Below, piece after piece: positions 1 to 8,601 of a DNA stretch of 64,000 nt; position 1 is the first letter of the stretch, and each line of letters starts with the position of its first letter. The position numbers and the translations under genes are program-made. The DNA lies in NCBI RefSeq assembly GCF_946187725.1, contig NZ_CAMHSK010000001.1, positions 124,001 to 188,000 of the forward strand. Reading direction: 5' to 3'. The DNA is from an uncultured Treponema sp. (lineage in GTDB: Bacteria > Spirochaetota > Spirochaetia > Treponematales > Treponemataceae). The notes below the pieces were generated by a model. The model searched no databases. It had not been told where the DNA came from and saw only the letters and a list, made by a program, of their open reading frames with translations.

Positions 1-11
1 CGGAAATTTCG

Positions 12-1601
12 TTACTCATGATTCTTTTCTATCTCACCAATAATCGCATAATTCTTCATAATCTTAAGGAAGAGCTTCCAGTTTTCCTGCTGCTGCTCAA
101 TCATGCCCGCTCCATCATGATTTCGGGCTGATGTCAAAAGAACCTTAATATTAGAAACCATATCAGACTTCGATTTTTTTGAATCAAGAATAAGCTCTCC
201 GATTTGAAGATAAAGCTGATACAAGACCCTTGTTGTTTCCTGAATCAATTTATGAGCCTGATTGTTTATATTATCGACCATTGCGCCGACTTTTTTTAGA
301 AAATCTGCATCGGCACGGCTGTCACGCACGAGACCGCGTAATTCTGCTTCATCGTTGTTGCCGCCTCTGTCAAAAGTTGCTTCAAATTCTTCAATCATGC
401 TTTCGATTTCATTAACTGCATAAATGGTTGAAGAAAAATCGGCCTTGTAGTTCTGATTGTTGAAGAATCCTTCGATGACGATATTGTTCAGAACTGATTT
501 TACATTTGCTGTTATGAAAACCGACATGAAAGTCTTGATGACTTGAAGCGGTGTAATCCATACGAAGGAATATGGTGTGTTTACACGCAGGAATTCGTTT
601 GTTTCTGCATTGTAGACCTTTAGCTCTTGAAGTTTTGCCTCTCCGAAAAGTTCATGAATTTCGAAGGATACCGTGTAATCTTTGACTTCACCTTTGATTC
701 GCTCTGTATCAGATGCAAATTTTTTATGCATGAATTCGATGAAGTTTTTAAGGGAATTTGAGCGGTAAGTTGCAAACTGGAAGGTAATGTTTGTGTCGTT
801 TTTACCCAGCGATATGATGTTCTTCATTACTTCTGGGGTAAGATATTTTGTAAAAACGGAATTTATCTTTTTAAGGTTGCCGGAAATGCTTTCTTTTTCG
901 GCTTCGCTGAGCGAATGTCCGACAAGAAGCTGCTTTAAGGCGCATACAGCCCGTACTTCGGCCACATCGAGCTTGAAACTTCCAATTAAATAGAATAAAT
1001 CTTGCAAAATTGCGGCTACTGGTGCGGGCGAAGAAGCGGAAACAAGGCCGAGAGATGTTGATGCAAGACCGTCGAATTCGCGGTCAAAAAGATGGATAAG
1101 ATTTATGTAGTTGAAATGGCAGACATCAGCAAGCTGTTTAAGGGCAGAAATTGTGGAATCGATTTTTGCGAAAGCCGGTGAATTTAACTGACGGAGAAGA
1201 TTGTCGAGCGTGCGTTTTTGTGAATCAATCAGTTTGTTCATGGGCGTGTCAGAGTCCATGATTTTCTTTTTTCGGTTTTCGTATTCTAGTTCTTCAAACT
1301 TTTCCTGGGCGGCAACATCGAAACCTGTGATGATTAGCTCGTATTCAAAGCGTCCGTTGCGCTGAATGTCGCCAGTGTTTATCGTGCTGCTCAGAATGTC
1401 GTCAATGGGTTTTGCGTTTTCGTAAAGGACTCGGATGATTTCAGCAAAATTCGGCTGTAACATTCCGTTTTTGAGAATTTGAGACGGCAGAATTTTAAGT
1501 TCACCTTCGATTCGTCGCATTTCAATGCGTTTTTTGACTTCCGGCGATGAACTCATAAAAATTGATTCAAAAAATTCCTTTAAAGCCCTCAAAAATCCCA
1601 T
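12..1601 (-). CDS. Uncharacterised 529-residue cytoplasmic protein (possibly DUF5312-like)
   Basis: I do not recognise a function. The protein has no signal peptide and no clear membrane segment; it is a long, mixed charged/hydrophobic, mostly helical chain with an N-terminal stretch resembling a helical membrane-proximal segment (FLRALKEFFESIF). Its general look recalls a Treponema-restricted family sometimes labelled DUF5312, but that is recollection, not a search. It faces clpP, with about 113 bp between the two start codons. No Shine-Dalgarno precedes the ATG; instead a TTGTAA/17/TACAAT promoter ends 7 nt before it, so the mRNA may be leaderless. The coding frame is certain from its length; the function is open. 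Confidence 0.75.
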   Translation of the reverse strand: MGFLRALKEFFESIFMSSSPEVKKRIEMRRIEGELKILPSQILKNGMLQPNFAEIIRVLYENAKPIDDILSSTINTGDIQRNGRFEYELIITGFDVAAQEKFEELEYENRKKKIMDSDTPMNKLIDSQKRTLDNLLRQLNSPAFAKIDSTISALKQLADVCHFNYINLIHLFDREFDGLASTSLGLVSASSPAPVAAILQDLFYLIGSFKLDVAEVRAVCALKQLLVGHSLSEAEKESISGNLKKINSVFTKYLTPEVMKNIISLGKNDTNITFQFATYRSNSLKNFIEFMHKKFASDTERIKGEVKDYTVSFEIHELFGEAKLQELKVYNAETNEFLRVNTPYSFVWITPLQVIKTFMSVFITANVKSVLNNIVIEGFFNNQNYKADFSSTIYAVNEIESMIEEFEATFDRGGNNDEAELRGLVRDSRADADFLKKVGAMVDNINNQAHKLIQETTRVLYQLYLQIGELILDSKKSKSDMVSNIKVLLTSARNHDGAGMIEQQQENWKLFLKIMKNYAIIGEIEKNHE

Positions 1602-1608
1602 GCTATCT

Positions 1609-1637
1609 ATTGTAGACGCTTAGTTTGATTTTTACAA
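1609..1637 (-). promoter_or_regulatory. Sigma-70-like promoter abutting the start codon (leaderless type)
   Basis: Reading the minus strand, TTGTAA (1637-1632) and TACAAT (1614-1609) are 17 nt apart, and the -10 box ends 7 nt before the ATG at 1601. Initiation at the usual distance would place the transcript start on or next to the A of ATG. No Shine-Dalgarno is visible. Confidence 0.55.
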
Positions 1638-1679
1638 GGGAATCTCGAAAAACTTCATCTTCTGACGACAATTTTCTCA

Positions 1680-1708
1680 TTGTACTTTTGATGATTTTTC
1701 ACTATATT
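1680..1708 (+). promoter_or_regulatory. clpP promoter abutting the start codon (leaderless type)
   Basis: TTGTAC (1680-1685), a 17-nt spacer and TATATT (1703-1708) end 6 nt before ATG 1715. There is no purine-rich ribosome site in those 6 nt. This supports 1715 rather than the upstream TTG at 1625 as the clpP start, because an extended protein would require translation from DNA lying upstream of this promoter. Confidence 0.55.
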
Positions 1709-1714
1709 TATTTC

Positions 1715-2311
1715 ATGAGAATTTTTAACGACAAAGACGAAGAGAAAAAGTCTGAACAGAAGGAAGATTCACTTTCCGAGAAATTTTTGAAAACCCGTCA
1801 GATTATTTTGAGCGGCGAAATCAACGAAGAAAATACTGCAAAGGTCATTAAACAGCTTCTTTTGCTCGAAGCAGACAGCGACAAACCGATTTACATCTAT
1901 ATTGATTCTCCTGGAGGTTCTATCGATTCAGGATTCGGCATTTATGACATGATTCGCTTTGTAAATGCACCGGTTTATACCATTGGTACAGGTCTTATCG
2001 CAAGCATGGGTTCAATCATCCTGCTTTCAGTACCAAAAGAGCGCCGTTTTGCTCTTCCAAACAGCCATTATCTCATTCATCAGCCTTTGATTGGCGGTGT
2101 AGCACGAGGTGTTGCAACCGATTTGGAAATCCAGGCTGAAGAAATCGCTAAATCAAAAAAGAAGCTTGTTAAATTGATTGCAGAAGAGACTGGTAAATCA
2201 GAAGCCGAAGTCGAAAAGGACTGTGACCGTGATCACTGGCTCACTGCCGAAGAAGCTCTTTCGTATGGTTTGGTCAGCAAAATCATTTCTAAGCGCGAAG
2301 AACTTAAATAA
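1715..2311 (+). CDS. clpP: ATP-dependent Clp protease proteolytic subunit ClpP
   Basis: Serine peptidase forming the tetradecameric chamber that degrades proteins unfolded by ClpX or ClpA-type ATPases in the cytoplasm. From ATG 1715 the protein has 198 residues, the family's usual size. The catalytic triad is visible: Ser97 in GLIASMGS, His122 in SHYLIHQP and Asp173 in DCDRDHWLTAEEA. The IDSPGGSI oxyanion strand and the TAEEALSYGLV C-terminal motif are also present. An in-frame TTG at 1625 would add 30 residues unlike any ClpP, and a good promoter lies between, so I reject it. The stop codon shares one base with the start of the acetyltransferase downstream, so the two are probably co-translated. 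Confidence 0.95.
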   Translation: MRIFNDKDEEKKSEQKEDSLSEKFLKTRQIILSGEINEENTAKVIKQLLLLEADSDKPIYIYIDSPGGSIDSGFGIYDMIRFVNAPVYTIGTGLIASMGSIILLSVPKERRFALPNSHYLIHQPLIGGVARGVATDLEIQAEEIAKSKKKLVKLIAEETGKSEAEVEKDCDRDHWLTAEEALSYGLVSKIISKREELK

Positions 2312-3228
2312 TGAAATTTGATTTGACGGAATCCATCATTGCTGACTTAATTTTCTCAATGGAAAATCAGGATGGCGAATATCTGTTTGATTCCGAAAAA
2401 TTAAGCGTTGTTCCGCTCGACACAATGATGATGTCCGAGCAAGACGAACTTCGTGAAAATGAAAACATGTACGATTTGCCGGATTGGACTTCCAACGACG
2501 GCTTCAATATTATGGAAGAATTTGCTGATTCTTTACGCATTCCGAATGTAAAGGCGGAGTTGATGCAGGTTCTTTCAAATGGAAGGGGGGTGTTCCGGAA
2601 TTATAAAAATGTTTTGAAGAAGTACCCGCATGTAGAGCAGCGTTTCCATGAATTTAAAAAAAAGGAAATGCGTTCGGTTGTGTATGACTGGTACAATTCA
2701 CTCCGCGAGTCTTGGGGTCTGGAAAAACTGAGTCAGGATTTTGAGGAATATGACGAGCTGACACAGGAAGATTTTGAATTCAGCCCATACAATCATGCAG
2801 AGGACAGTGATTGCGTTCTAAAAGAAGCGGAGAAAATAGCAGACGAAATAAAAGAGGAGTTCAAAGGTGAAAAAGGCTTGGCGATTGCTCATTTTTGGAA
2901 TCGCAAGTTTGATTTTGAAAAGCCGGCTGACATTGGCGGAATAGTATGCCGCACTCTGTCAGATGATTTTGCGGGCTGCCTTTTGTATTCATACTGCTCG
3001 TCCTATGCAAAAAATGTTGCGGCTCTCAGCGCAGTTTTTGTAAATCAGAATTATCGTGGCTTGGGGATTGCCAGAGAGCTTTTTTCACGCGGCATTTCCA
3101 GTTTGAGAGAACACGGAATTCATCAGTTTATAATTGCTGATTCTGCATTACCAGATTTTTTAGAACCGTTAGTAACCCGTTGTGGTTTTGAGAAAACAGG
3201 TTCGGTTTATGTGGCAGAATTAGCGTAA
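2311..3228 (+). CDS. GNAT family N-acetyltransferase domain protein
   Basis: The C-terminal third (about residues 175-300) looks like a GNAT fold: a strand ending in ALSAVFVNQNYRGLGIARELF, in which the RGLGIA segment is the acetyl-CoA pyrophosphate loop (motif A, Q/RxxGxG/A), followed by a helix and the FIIADSALPDFL and RCGFEKTG segments typical of motif B. The N-terminal 170 residues are acidic and have no recognised domain. The substrate is unknown. The gene overlaps the last base of clpP, implying one transcript; no separate promoter is apparent. Because GNAT proteins acetylate many small molecules and proteins, no specific role is assigned. Confidence 0.75.
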   Translation: MKFDLTESIIADLIFSMENQDGEYLFDSEKLSVVPLDTMMMSEQDELRENENMYDLPDWTSNDGFNIMEEFADSLRIPNVKAELMQVLSNGRGVFRNYKNVLKKYPHVEQRFHEFKKKEMRSVVYDWYNSLRESWGLEKLSQDFEEYDELTQEDFEFSPYNHAEDSDCVLKEAEKIADEIKEEFKGEKGLAIAHFWNRKFDFEKPADIGGIVCRTLSDDFAGCLLYSYCSSYAKNVAALSAVFVNQNYRGLGIARELFSRGISSLREHGIHQFIIADSALPDFLEPLVTRCGFEKTGSVYVAELA

Positions 3229-3271
3229 TCTCTGCGGCAAATCGCAAGAATTACAATTAAAGGAGTTTTTT

Positions 3272-4123
3272 ATGGCATTCAGACGAAATTTCAGACGTCC
3301 ATTCAGACAGAACCGAGAAATTGATCTCGATCAGGCAGCTAACTATCTTAAAGATCTTGTTTCAAAAGTAAAGACAAATCCTGATGAGCTTGAAGCTCTC
3401 AAGAAAGTCTTCAAAAAGAATGTTCCGTTTACACTTCGTTCTTATGTTGCTGCATATCTTCTTAAGAATTCAGGCGGAGCAATTTTCCGATTCAACAAAT
3501 TTAACGAACGGGAAGATTTCAGAGGAAACAAAGAAGAGCGATTTACGCGTTACGATAGAAATGAAAACGGTGCAGAAGATTCTTCTGAAACTCGTGAAAC
3601 AAGAGAACCACGCGAACGATTTACACGCGTTCAGATTCCAGAAGAAAATGCAGAAGTTGTGTTCGTAAGCATTGGTCGCAACCGAAGAGTTTTCCCACGC
3701 GATTTGGTAGGTCTTTTCATCACTGTCGCTGGAATCGAAAAAGAGAGAATCGGTGATATCCGCGTTCTCGCAAATTATTCATTCGTTCAGCTTTTCAAGG
3801 AAGATGCAGAAAAGGCAATCGCTGCTTTGAACGGTCATGTTTACCGCGGCCGTGCATTGAGCGTAAGCTATTCAAAACAGCGTGATGAAAGCGAATATGC
3901 TGATTCAGAAAATGTTGACGATTCAAATGTTGATGAATACGAAAACAACGAGCCTGTTCCAAATGTTTCAAACGAGTCTGCTCCAATCGTTGACAGCTAC
4001 ACTTCAAGCAACAACGACACAATGGCACAGCAGGCCGCTTTTGCAAAAGCTCAGGCTGAAATGACTGACGAGGAAATTCTCGCAGCTCGTGCTCCACGCT
4101 CTTCTTCTTCAGAAGATTTGTAA
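3272..4123 (+). CDS. RNA-binding protein with DbpA-type RRM domain
   Basis: 283 residues. Residues about 125-200 (VVFVSIGRNRRVFPRDLVG through GRALSVSY) match the compact RRM found at the C terminus of DbpA-type DEAD-box helicases, where it binds structured rRNA; here it occurs without a helicase. The N-terminal 75 residues are basic and helical, followed by an Arg/Glu-rich linker and an acidic Asn/Asp/Ser-rich tail. A strong ribosome site (aaaggag) precedes ATG 3272. Codon choice is narrow (CGT, GCT, ATC favoured), suggesting high expression. A role in ribosome assembly or RNA chaperoning, possibly in partnership with a separately encoded helicase, is inference. Confidence 0.75.
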   Translation: MAFRRNFRRPFRQNREIDLDQAANYLKDLVSKVKTNPDELEALKKVFKKNVPFTLRSYVAAYLLKNSGGAIFRFNKFNEREDFRGNKEERFTRYDRNENGAEDSSETRETREPRERFTRVQIPEENAEVVFVSIGRNRRVFPRDLVGLFITVAGIEKERIGDIRVLANYSFVQLFKEDAEKAIAALNGHVYRGRALSVSYSKQRDESEYADSENVDDSNVDEYENNEPVPNVSNESAPIVDSYTSSNNDTMAQQAAFAKAQAEMTDEEILAARAPRSSSSEDL

Positions 4124-4133
4124 TGGAGTGAAA

Positions 4134-4826
4134 ATGAACCTTCATTGTATGCATACTGGGCCGCTCAAGGTTAACACATTTCTTATCTCGGTTTCGGATT
4201 CCGAAGCGATTGTCGTTGACCCTGCGGACTGCCGTTTTTCGCGCGATGAAGGTTCTGTTGTTTCTTTTCTTTCTGCAAGAAACATAAAGCCTGTTGCGGT
4301 CATTTTGACGCACGGGCATTTTGATCATGTTTCCGGACTTCCTGTTATAAAAAAATCTTTTCCAGACATTCAAATTGCGATTCACAGAGAAGATTCTGCT
4401 ATGCTCGGTGAACATTCTGAGGATTTACAGGGAAATGCTCTGTCTCAGGTCGGCTTTGATCGTTTTCTTCCTTTTGTTTCAAATCTTCCAGATGCTACGG
4501 CTTTTCTTGATGATGGAAAGACTCTCGCACAAATCCTAGACTGTGAAAAATTCTCTGATGAGGCTCAAAAATCGCTGGCACAGTGGGAAGTAATGCATAC
4601 GCCGGGGCACACTGAAGGTTCGTGCTGTCTTTATAACGAAGATGAGCGCACTTTAATTTCCGGGGATACGCTTTTTTTCCAGTCCTGGGGCAGAACAGAT
4701 TTAATCGGGGGCAATGAACGCAAAATTCATGCTAGTCTTGCAAAAATCAATGACTGGTGCGAAGAGGATACGAAAGTTTATCCAGGGCATGATTATTACG
4801 GATTTAAGCTTTCAGAAAATTTCTAA
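4134..4826 (+). CDS. Metallo-beta-lactamase fold hydrolase (glyoxalase II-like)
   Basis: 230 residues from ATG 4134, chosen because a GGAG ribosome site sits just upstream; an earlier in-frame start at 4089 would overlap the preceding gene. Metal ligands are visible: the THGHFDH motif (HxHxDH) near residue 60, a second His in HTPGHTEGS, Asp in SGDTLF and a terminal His in YPGHDYYGF. This order is that of the hydroxyacylglutathione hydrolase-like subfamily, whose members hydrolyse thioesters such as S-lactoylglutathione; many have other substrates, so glyoxalase activity is only a suggestion. The 3' end overlaps the convergent phosphoesterase gene by 4 bp. Confidence 0.88.
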   Translation: MNLHCMHTGPLKVNTFLISVSDSEAIVVDPADCRFSRDEGSVVSFLSARNIKPVAVILTHGHFDHVSGLPVIKKSFPDIQIAIHREDSAMLGEHSEDLQGNALSQVGFDRFLPFVSNLPDATAFLDDGKTLAQILDCEKFSDEAQKSLAQWEVMHTPGHTEGSCCLYNEDERTLISGDTLFFQSWGRTDLIGGNERKIHASLAKINDWCEEDTKVYPGHDYYGFKLSENF

Positions 4827-5539
4827 AACAATTTGATTTCGCCGCGTGGAGTGGGCATTTCTGAATAAATTGGCTCTCCGTAGCGGTCCCATGAAATTCT
4901 GTAGTATTGGCAGATATTTTTTTCTTCTTCTGAGTGGACATCAACAATTGCAAATGTGTTCGGCATTCCGCCACGGGCTTGGGCACAGCTTCCTGGATTC
5001 AAAATTCCCAAAAAATCATTCCGGCCTTCTCTTGTAACATGGCTTCGCATTGAATTTGGAACATGGGTGTGTCCGTACCAGACTAAATCCATGCCGCGCT
5101 GAATTGCTTCATCTTTTAAAGTTTTATTCCCATAATAGACATTGTAGCGATGCCCGTGAGTAAGGAAGAGCTTTTTGCCTGCAAATTCTATTTCCTGAAA
5201 TTCCGGAACAATTATAGGAATTCGCTGGTCTGTGAAAATCGTAGAAGTTGAGTTGTCGCCGTTTCCTCGTACAAAATAAACTACAGGCGGGATTTTCTCT
5301 CCAAAATTCTTGTCGAAAAAGCCCATTTCAAGCGTTTCAACTAAGTCCAGTATACCATCGCCGCAAAAACACATAACATCGCATCGTGAGCCGAAATTTG
5401 AAACAATTGATTGAAGAATTCGCGGATTTCCATGAGAGTCAGAAACGACAAGGGCTTTTACAGTTTCCTTTTTTAAGAGAGAATCGACAGCTTCTTTGGA
5501 ACCGATTGCAAGATTTTCTTGTTGGACAAGTTCAATCAT
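4823..5539 (-). CDS. Metallophosphoesterase, YfcE/MJ0936 family
   Basis: Calcineurin-like phosphoesterase of 238 residues. Dimetal-site motifs appear in order: SDSHGN (DxH), CGDGILD (GDxxD), RGNGDN in place of the usual GNHD, THGH and GHTHVP (GHxH). The set fits YfcE-type phosphodiesterases, which are small cytoplasmic enzymes of poorly known physiological substrate. The N-terminal 28 residues before the first strand are an extension with no recognised motif. It lies 19 bp downstream of a lipoprotein gene on the same strand and probably shares its transcript; the start has no clear Shine-Dalgarno. Confidence 0.87.
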   Translation of the reverse strand: MIELVQQENLAIGSKEAVDSLLKKETVKALVVSDSHGNPRILQSIVSNFGSRCDVMCFCGDGILDLVETLEMGFFDKNFGEKIPPVVYFVRGNGDNSTSTIFTDQRIPIIVPEFQEIEFAGKKLFLTHGHRYNVYYGNKTLKDEAIQRGMDLVWYGHTHVPNSMRSHVTREGRNDFLGILNPGSCAQARGGMPNTFAIVDVHSEEEKNICQYYRISWDRYGEPIYSEMPTPRGEIKLF

Positions 5540-5558
5540 AGGCGGCCTGCGTAAAATC

Positions 5559-6362
5559 TTATTCGAATATAAAGTGGTTTATTGACTGCAGACCGGTTTC
5601 GCCGTCAACAAAATGTACTACTGTGCGGTTTTTGCCAAGAAGTTTTTGTACAAAGTTGAGCAAATTAGAATCGGCCTTGAGCGGCTCCCGTAATTCAATC
5701 ATTGCAGAAATTGAATTTGTGAGGATTTCCGTGGCATCGAAATCAGGAATAAAATCCGTGACTTCACCGTCAATCGTGTTTGTTTTGTGTGCATAATCAA
5801 GGACGAAATCAGATGTCGATTCTGAGCCAAGAACATCATCCTGTGAAAAAAGCGTGAAAACCGGGTAATTAACTTTGCCGTCTTCACTTTTGTCCTGAAT
5901 TTTTGAAAGTGCGATGTGCATTCCGTCTGGAGCACCAAGAATAATCATGCCTGCGAGCGTTTTGTCTTCAATTCGGTCTACAAGAGAACTTATACGCTCC
6001 TTTCCAGCGACCATAAAATCATTCGGATAGACAAAAACTGAAACCAAATCTTCTTTTTCTTCGGTTTCAACGCCAAAATTGTCGTTCAGCGACTGAGTGA
6101 TTTTGTTGATGCTTTCTTCATCATTGTAGCCGTATCCTAAAACGACGACGATATTTTTGCCTTCGAGCCAGGCTTTTGTTTCCGGAGAAATTCTTTTGAG
6201 CTTTTCTGGGCCTGTTCCGACAGCTTCTGCGGGAATTGAATTTGATGCTGTGAGTTTGTGATCTTTTTTACAGGCTGAAAAAGAAAAAAGCGAAATTGAA
6301 GCAAGAATCAGAATGCCTTTTTTGAAAAAATTGCCGCTTGCATTGAAAACTATTTTTAACAT
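5559..6362 (-). CDS. Putative lipoprotein, uncharacterised
   Basis: 267 residues with a lipoprotein signal: a basic N terminus, the hydrophobic run GILILASISLFSF and the lipobox FSAC, so the mature protein should be anchored by Cys. The rest reads as an alternating strand/helix protein (VVVLGYGYNDEES, LAGMIILGAPDGMH) reminiscent of a periplasmic binding-protein or Rossmann-like fold, but I cannot name the family. It is first in a two-gene unit with the phosphoesterase. A TAAAAT box ends 6 nt before the ATG with no Shine-Dalgarno, consistent with a leaderless mRNA. The preceding terminator separates it from the FecR operon. Confidence 0.7.
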   Translation of the reverse strand: MLKIVFNASGNFFKKGILILASISLFSFSACKKDHKLTASNSIPAEAVGTGPEKLKRISPETKAWLEGKNIVVVLGYGYNDEESINKITQSLNDNFGVETEEKEDLVSVFVYPNDFMVAGKERISSLVDRIEDKTLAGMIILGAPDGMHIALSKIQDKSEDGKVNYPVFTLFSQDDVLGSESTSDFVLDYAHKTNTIDGEVTDFIPDFDATEILTNSISAMIELREPLKADSNLLNFVQKLLGKNRTVVHFVDGETGLQSINHFIFE

Positions 6363-6403
6363 ATTTTGATTTTATCAGATTAGACGATTTTGCAAAAGTA
6401 AAA

Positions 6404-6439
6404 AGAAAAAAAATCTCCAGAAAAATGATTCTGGAGATT
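6404..6439 (-). terminator. Intrinsic terminator of the FecR operon
   Basis: A perfect 11-bp stem (AATCTCCAGAA paired with TTCTGGAGATT, 6-nt loop) lies between the FecR-domain gene and the downstream lipoprotein gene. On the minus strand the stem is followed directly by a run of about eight T residues, the layout of a rho-independent terminator. Confidence 0.85.
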
Positions 6440-6477
6440 TCACATTCAAATAGAACACATACTAACTCTATATAGAA

Positions 6478-7368
6478 TTAATTCTTTTCGTAACCAACTG
6501 TGATTGTAAGAGTGCCTTTGCTAGAAGACTTTGCTTCTGGAGCAGGAGCTGGTGGAGCTGCAAATTGTGGAGCAGGTTTTTCTACTTCGGAAGCAGATTT
6601 TGTTCCTTCACCGATAGAATTTGCCGTGCTGTGTTTAACCTGTGCTGGAGAAGACATTCCGCTACTCTGAGAAACGGCTGCTTCTTCACCTTTTTTTACG
6701 AAAATTGCGTTTTCCGGGGTGAAATCAAAAGCTTCCTGTCGCTGCTGTACAATGTTTTCTCTTGTTTCTTCGGTAGGAGCTTCAGCTGCTTCTTGATTTT
6801 CCTGATTTTCAAGCTCCTCTGGAGTTTCCAAAGTTTCCTGAACTGCCTGAGCTGAATTATCAAGTGCTGCTTCTGCTTTTTTGGTGTTTTTCCAGAAAGC
6901 GACGCTTCCCTGTTTTGTATTAAGTGAAACAGATTTGTATTTTGTGGCAAAATCGAAAATTGTACCTCGGACAGAAGCGGTTGCAACTGGAGAGCGGACT
7001 GTAAAGCCTACTCGGCGGTCAGCACTTTTCTGTACATTTGATTTGAGAGAGCCTGTGTCGAGGAAGATTGTTGTTTCGTCTTTACCTTTAGCTCCGCTCA
7101 AACCTTCTCGTTCTGCCAGTGTCTGGAGAGTAAGTCGTGAAAGAGGTGCTACAGTAACAGTTGACTCTTTGATTTTGAGAATTACTTCAGATTTGAAGCC
7201 GGTCTGGATTACCGAACCCTGATCGAGAGAGTCTCCTGGTTTGAGTGCGACCCATGTGCCGCCATTCTGAACTTCAGCTTTGCCTTTTGTAGAAACAACC
7301 TGTGCCTGCATTGCGAAAGATGTGAAAGCAACGGCTGTAAAAATTAATGAAAGAACGAGCTTTTTCAT
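6478..7368 (-). CDS. FecR-domain periplasmic/surface protein
   Basis: 296 residues with a cleavable signal peptide (MKKLVLSLIFTAVAFTSFAMQA). Residues about 22-160 form a FecR-type domain: the VSTKGKAEVQNGG and LKPGDSLDQGSVIQTG segments, then VRSPVATASVRGTIFDF, which is the diagnostic late motif. Then comes a Glu/Gln/Ala-rich low-complexity linker and a Pro/Ala-rich stretch before a short C-terminal segment. FecR domains in secreted proteins are frequently found beside CHASE2 sensors, and here a CHASE2 cyclase is encoded divergently about 1.8 kb away; an extracytoplasmic sensing partnership is inference. A strong ribosome site (AAAGGAGG) precedes the start, which is last in a three-gene minus-strand operon. 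Confidence 0.85.
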   Translation of the reverse strand: MKKLVLSLIFTAVAFTSFAMQAQVVSTKGKAEVQNGGTWVALKPGDSLDQGSVIQTGFKSEVILKIKESTVTVAPLSRLTLQTLAEREGLSGAKGKDETTIFLDTGSLKSNVQKSADRRVGFTVRSPVATASVRGTIFDFATKYKSVSLNTKQGSVAFWKNTKKAEAALDNSAQAVQETLETPEELENQENQEAAEAPTEETRENIVQQRQEAFDFTPENAIFVKKGEEAAVSQSSGMSSPAQVKHSTANSIGEGTKSASEVEKPAPQFAAPPAPAPEAKSSSKGTLTITVGYEKN

Positions 7369-7386
7369 ATTGACCTCCTTTTTATG

Positions 7387-8601
7387 CTAGAAAGCGATTG
7401 CCGCACTGATTTTGAGCTGAGTTTTGTTTGCTCCGATAATATTTTCGTAGTCTTCTTTGCCGATGTATTGTGTAAATGCTGTTGATAAAGAAACATCGCT
7501 TACGATTTGCCAGTTGAAGCCTGCTGAATACTGGAAACCAGCCTGCTCGATTTTGTCAGATTCATCCCCGCCAAGAGCCGTAAAAATAACATCGCCGCCA
7601 GCACTCAACAGAAAGTTTGAAACTGGTTTGATTGTTGCAGAAAGCCCTGCTTTAAGAACTCCTGAATATTCTGGCTCTAAAAGTGAGTTAACTGAGGTGC
7701 TGCTTGTAAATCCCTGGAATGGTTTGAAAGAACCTTGATTTCCAGAAGCGTATGTTCCGCTGAGGGACAATGACATTGATTTGAAATCCGGGTACACGGA
7801 AATTGAAACTTTTGAGAGATTTCCTTTTTCCATGTCGCCTTCATCGTATTTTGCAAAGCCCATTGTAGAAGAAATATTATAGAAGACAGGTGAAACAATC
7901 GGACCGTTTAAAGCGAATGTGCCGTAGAAACGGTTGTATTTTGTGGATTCGAGGGAAAGTGCTGCAAATCCTTCAAGAGAAACTGTCTGACTGGCGGCAA
8001 AATGTGGAAGCGAGAAGGTGAGCCCAGCAACAGCGTATTTGTTTGCAAGAACATAAACTGCTTTTTCTTTGTCGGTCAAATCAGGTGATGTCGGTTCAAG
8101 AATCGTGATGTTCTTTGCATTTAGAAGACCTGTGTATGCACCGTAAAGTGAAAGTGCAATTTTTGAAACATTTGCATCAAATTTTACGCCGTCTGCGTTC
8201 TGTGCGTAAACAATGCCCGTGATGTCAGAATTGAAGAAACGACCGAGAGAAAACTGAAGGTTTCCCGATTCAAGTTCATTTTTGAAAACAAATTTGAAAA
8301 GATTGAGGTCAGCAAAAAGTTTGAGCTTTTTGTCTGAATCTGTTTCGTTAGTGTCATATCCGGTCTGAAAAGCGGCTTCACCGGCGAAGTAGCTTGTGCC
8401 TTCTTCGTTTAATGGCGCACGAAGCCAGAAATTAACACCGTTTTTCTGATTTAATTTGAGACTTCCGTCTTTTTCAAAATTAGCGATTTTTGAATCGTTT
8501 GTGAGCAAGAAGCCGTTTTCAACGGAAAATGCCTGTGAAAGTGCAAAAAAAACTGCCGCGCTTGAAATCAAAGTCTTAAAGATGTGCTTGCTTTTAATCA
8601 T
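7387..8601 (-). CDS. Putative outer-membrane beta-barrel-like protein
   Basis: 404 residues with an N-terminal signal peptide ending near AVFFALSQAFS. The mature part is a string of short alternating amphipathic strands rich in Ser, Gly, Phe and Tyr and ends with a hydrophobic strand terminating in Phe (LKISAAIAF), the pattern expected of an outer-membrane barrel C terminus. I cannot assign a family. It sits between the 161-residue secreted protein (their start and stop share the base at 8601) and the FecR-domain gene 18 bp downstream, so all three are probably one transcript and may form one envelope assembly. Confidence 0.65.
   Translation of the reverse strand: MIKSKHIFKTLISSAAVFFALSQAFSVENGFLLTNDSKIANFEKDGSLKLNQKNGVNFWLRAPLNEEGTSYFAGEAAFQTGYDTNETDSDKKLKLFADLNLFKFVFKNELESGNLQFSLGRFFNSDITGIVYAQNADGVKFDANVSKIALSLYGAYTGLLNAKNITILEPTSPDLTDKEKAVYVLANKYAVAGLTFSLPHFAASQTVSLEGFAALSLESTKYNRFYGTFALNGPIVSPVFYNISSTMGFAKYDEGDMEKGNLSKVSISVYPDFKSMSLSLSGTYASGNQGSFKPFQGFTSSTSVNSLLEPEYSGVLKAGLSATIKPVSNFLLSAGGDVIFTALGGDESDKIEQAGFQYSAGFNWQIVSDVSLSTAFTQYIGKEDYENIIGANKTQLKISAAIAF

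Noticed and set aside
1625-1714. 30-residue N-terminal extension of ClpP from a TTG
   Set aside because: Unlike any ClpP N terminus and upstream of a good promoter.
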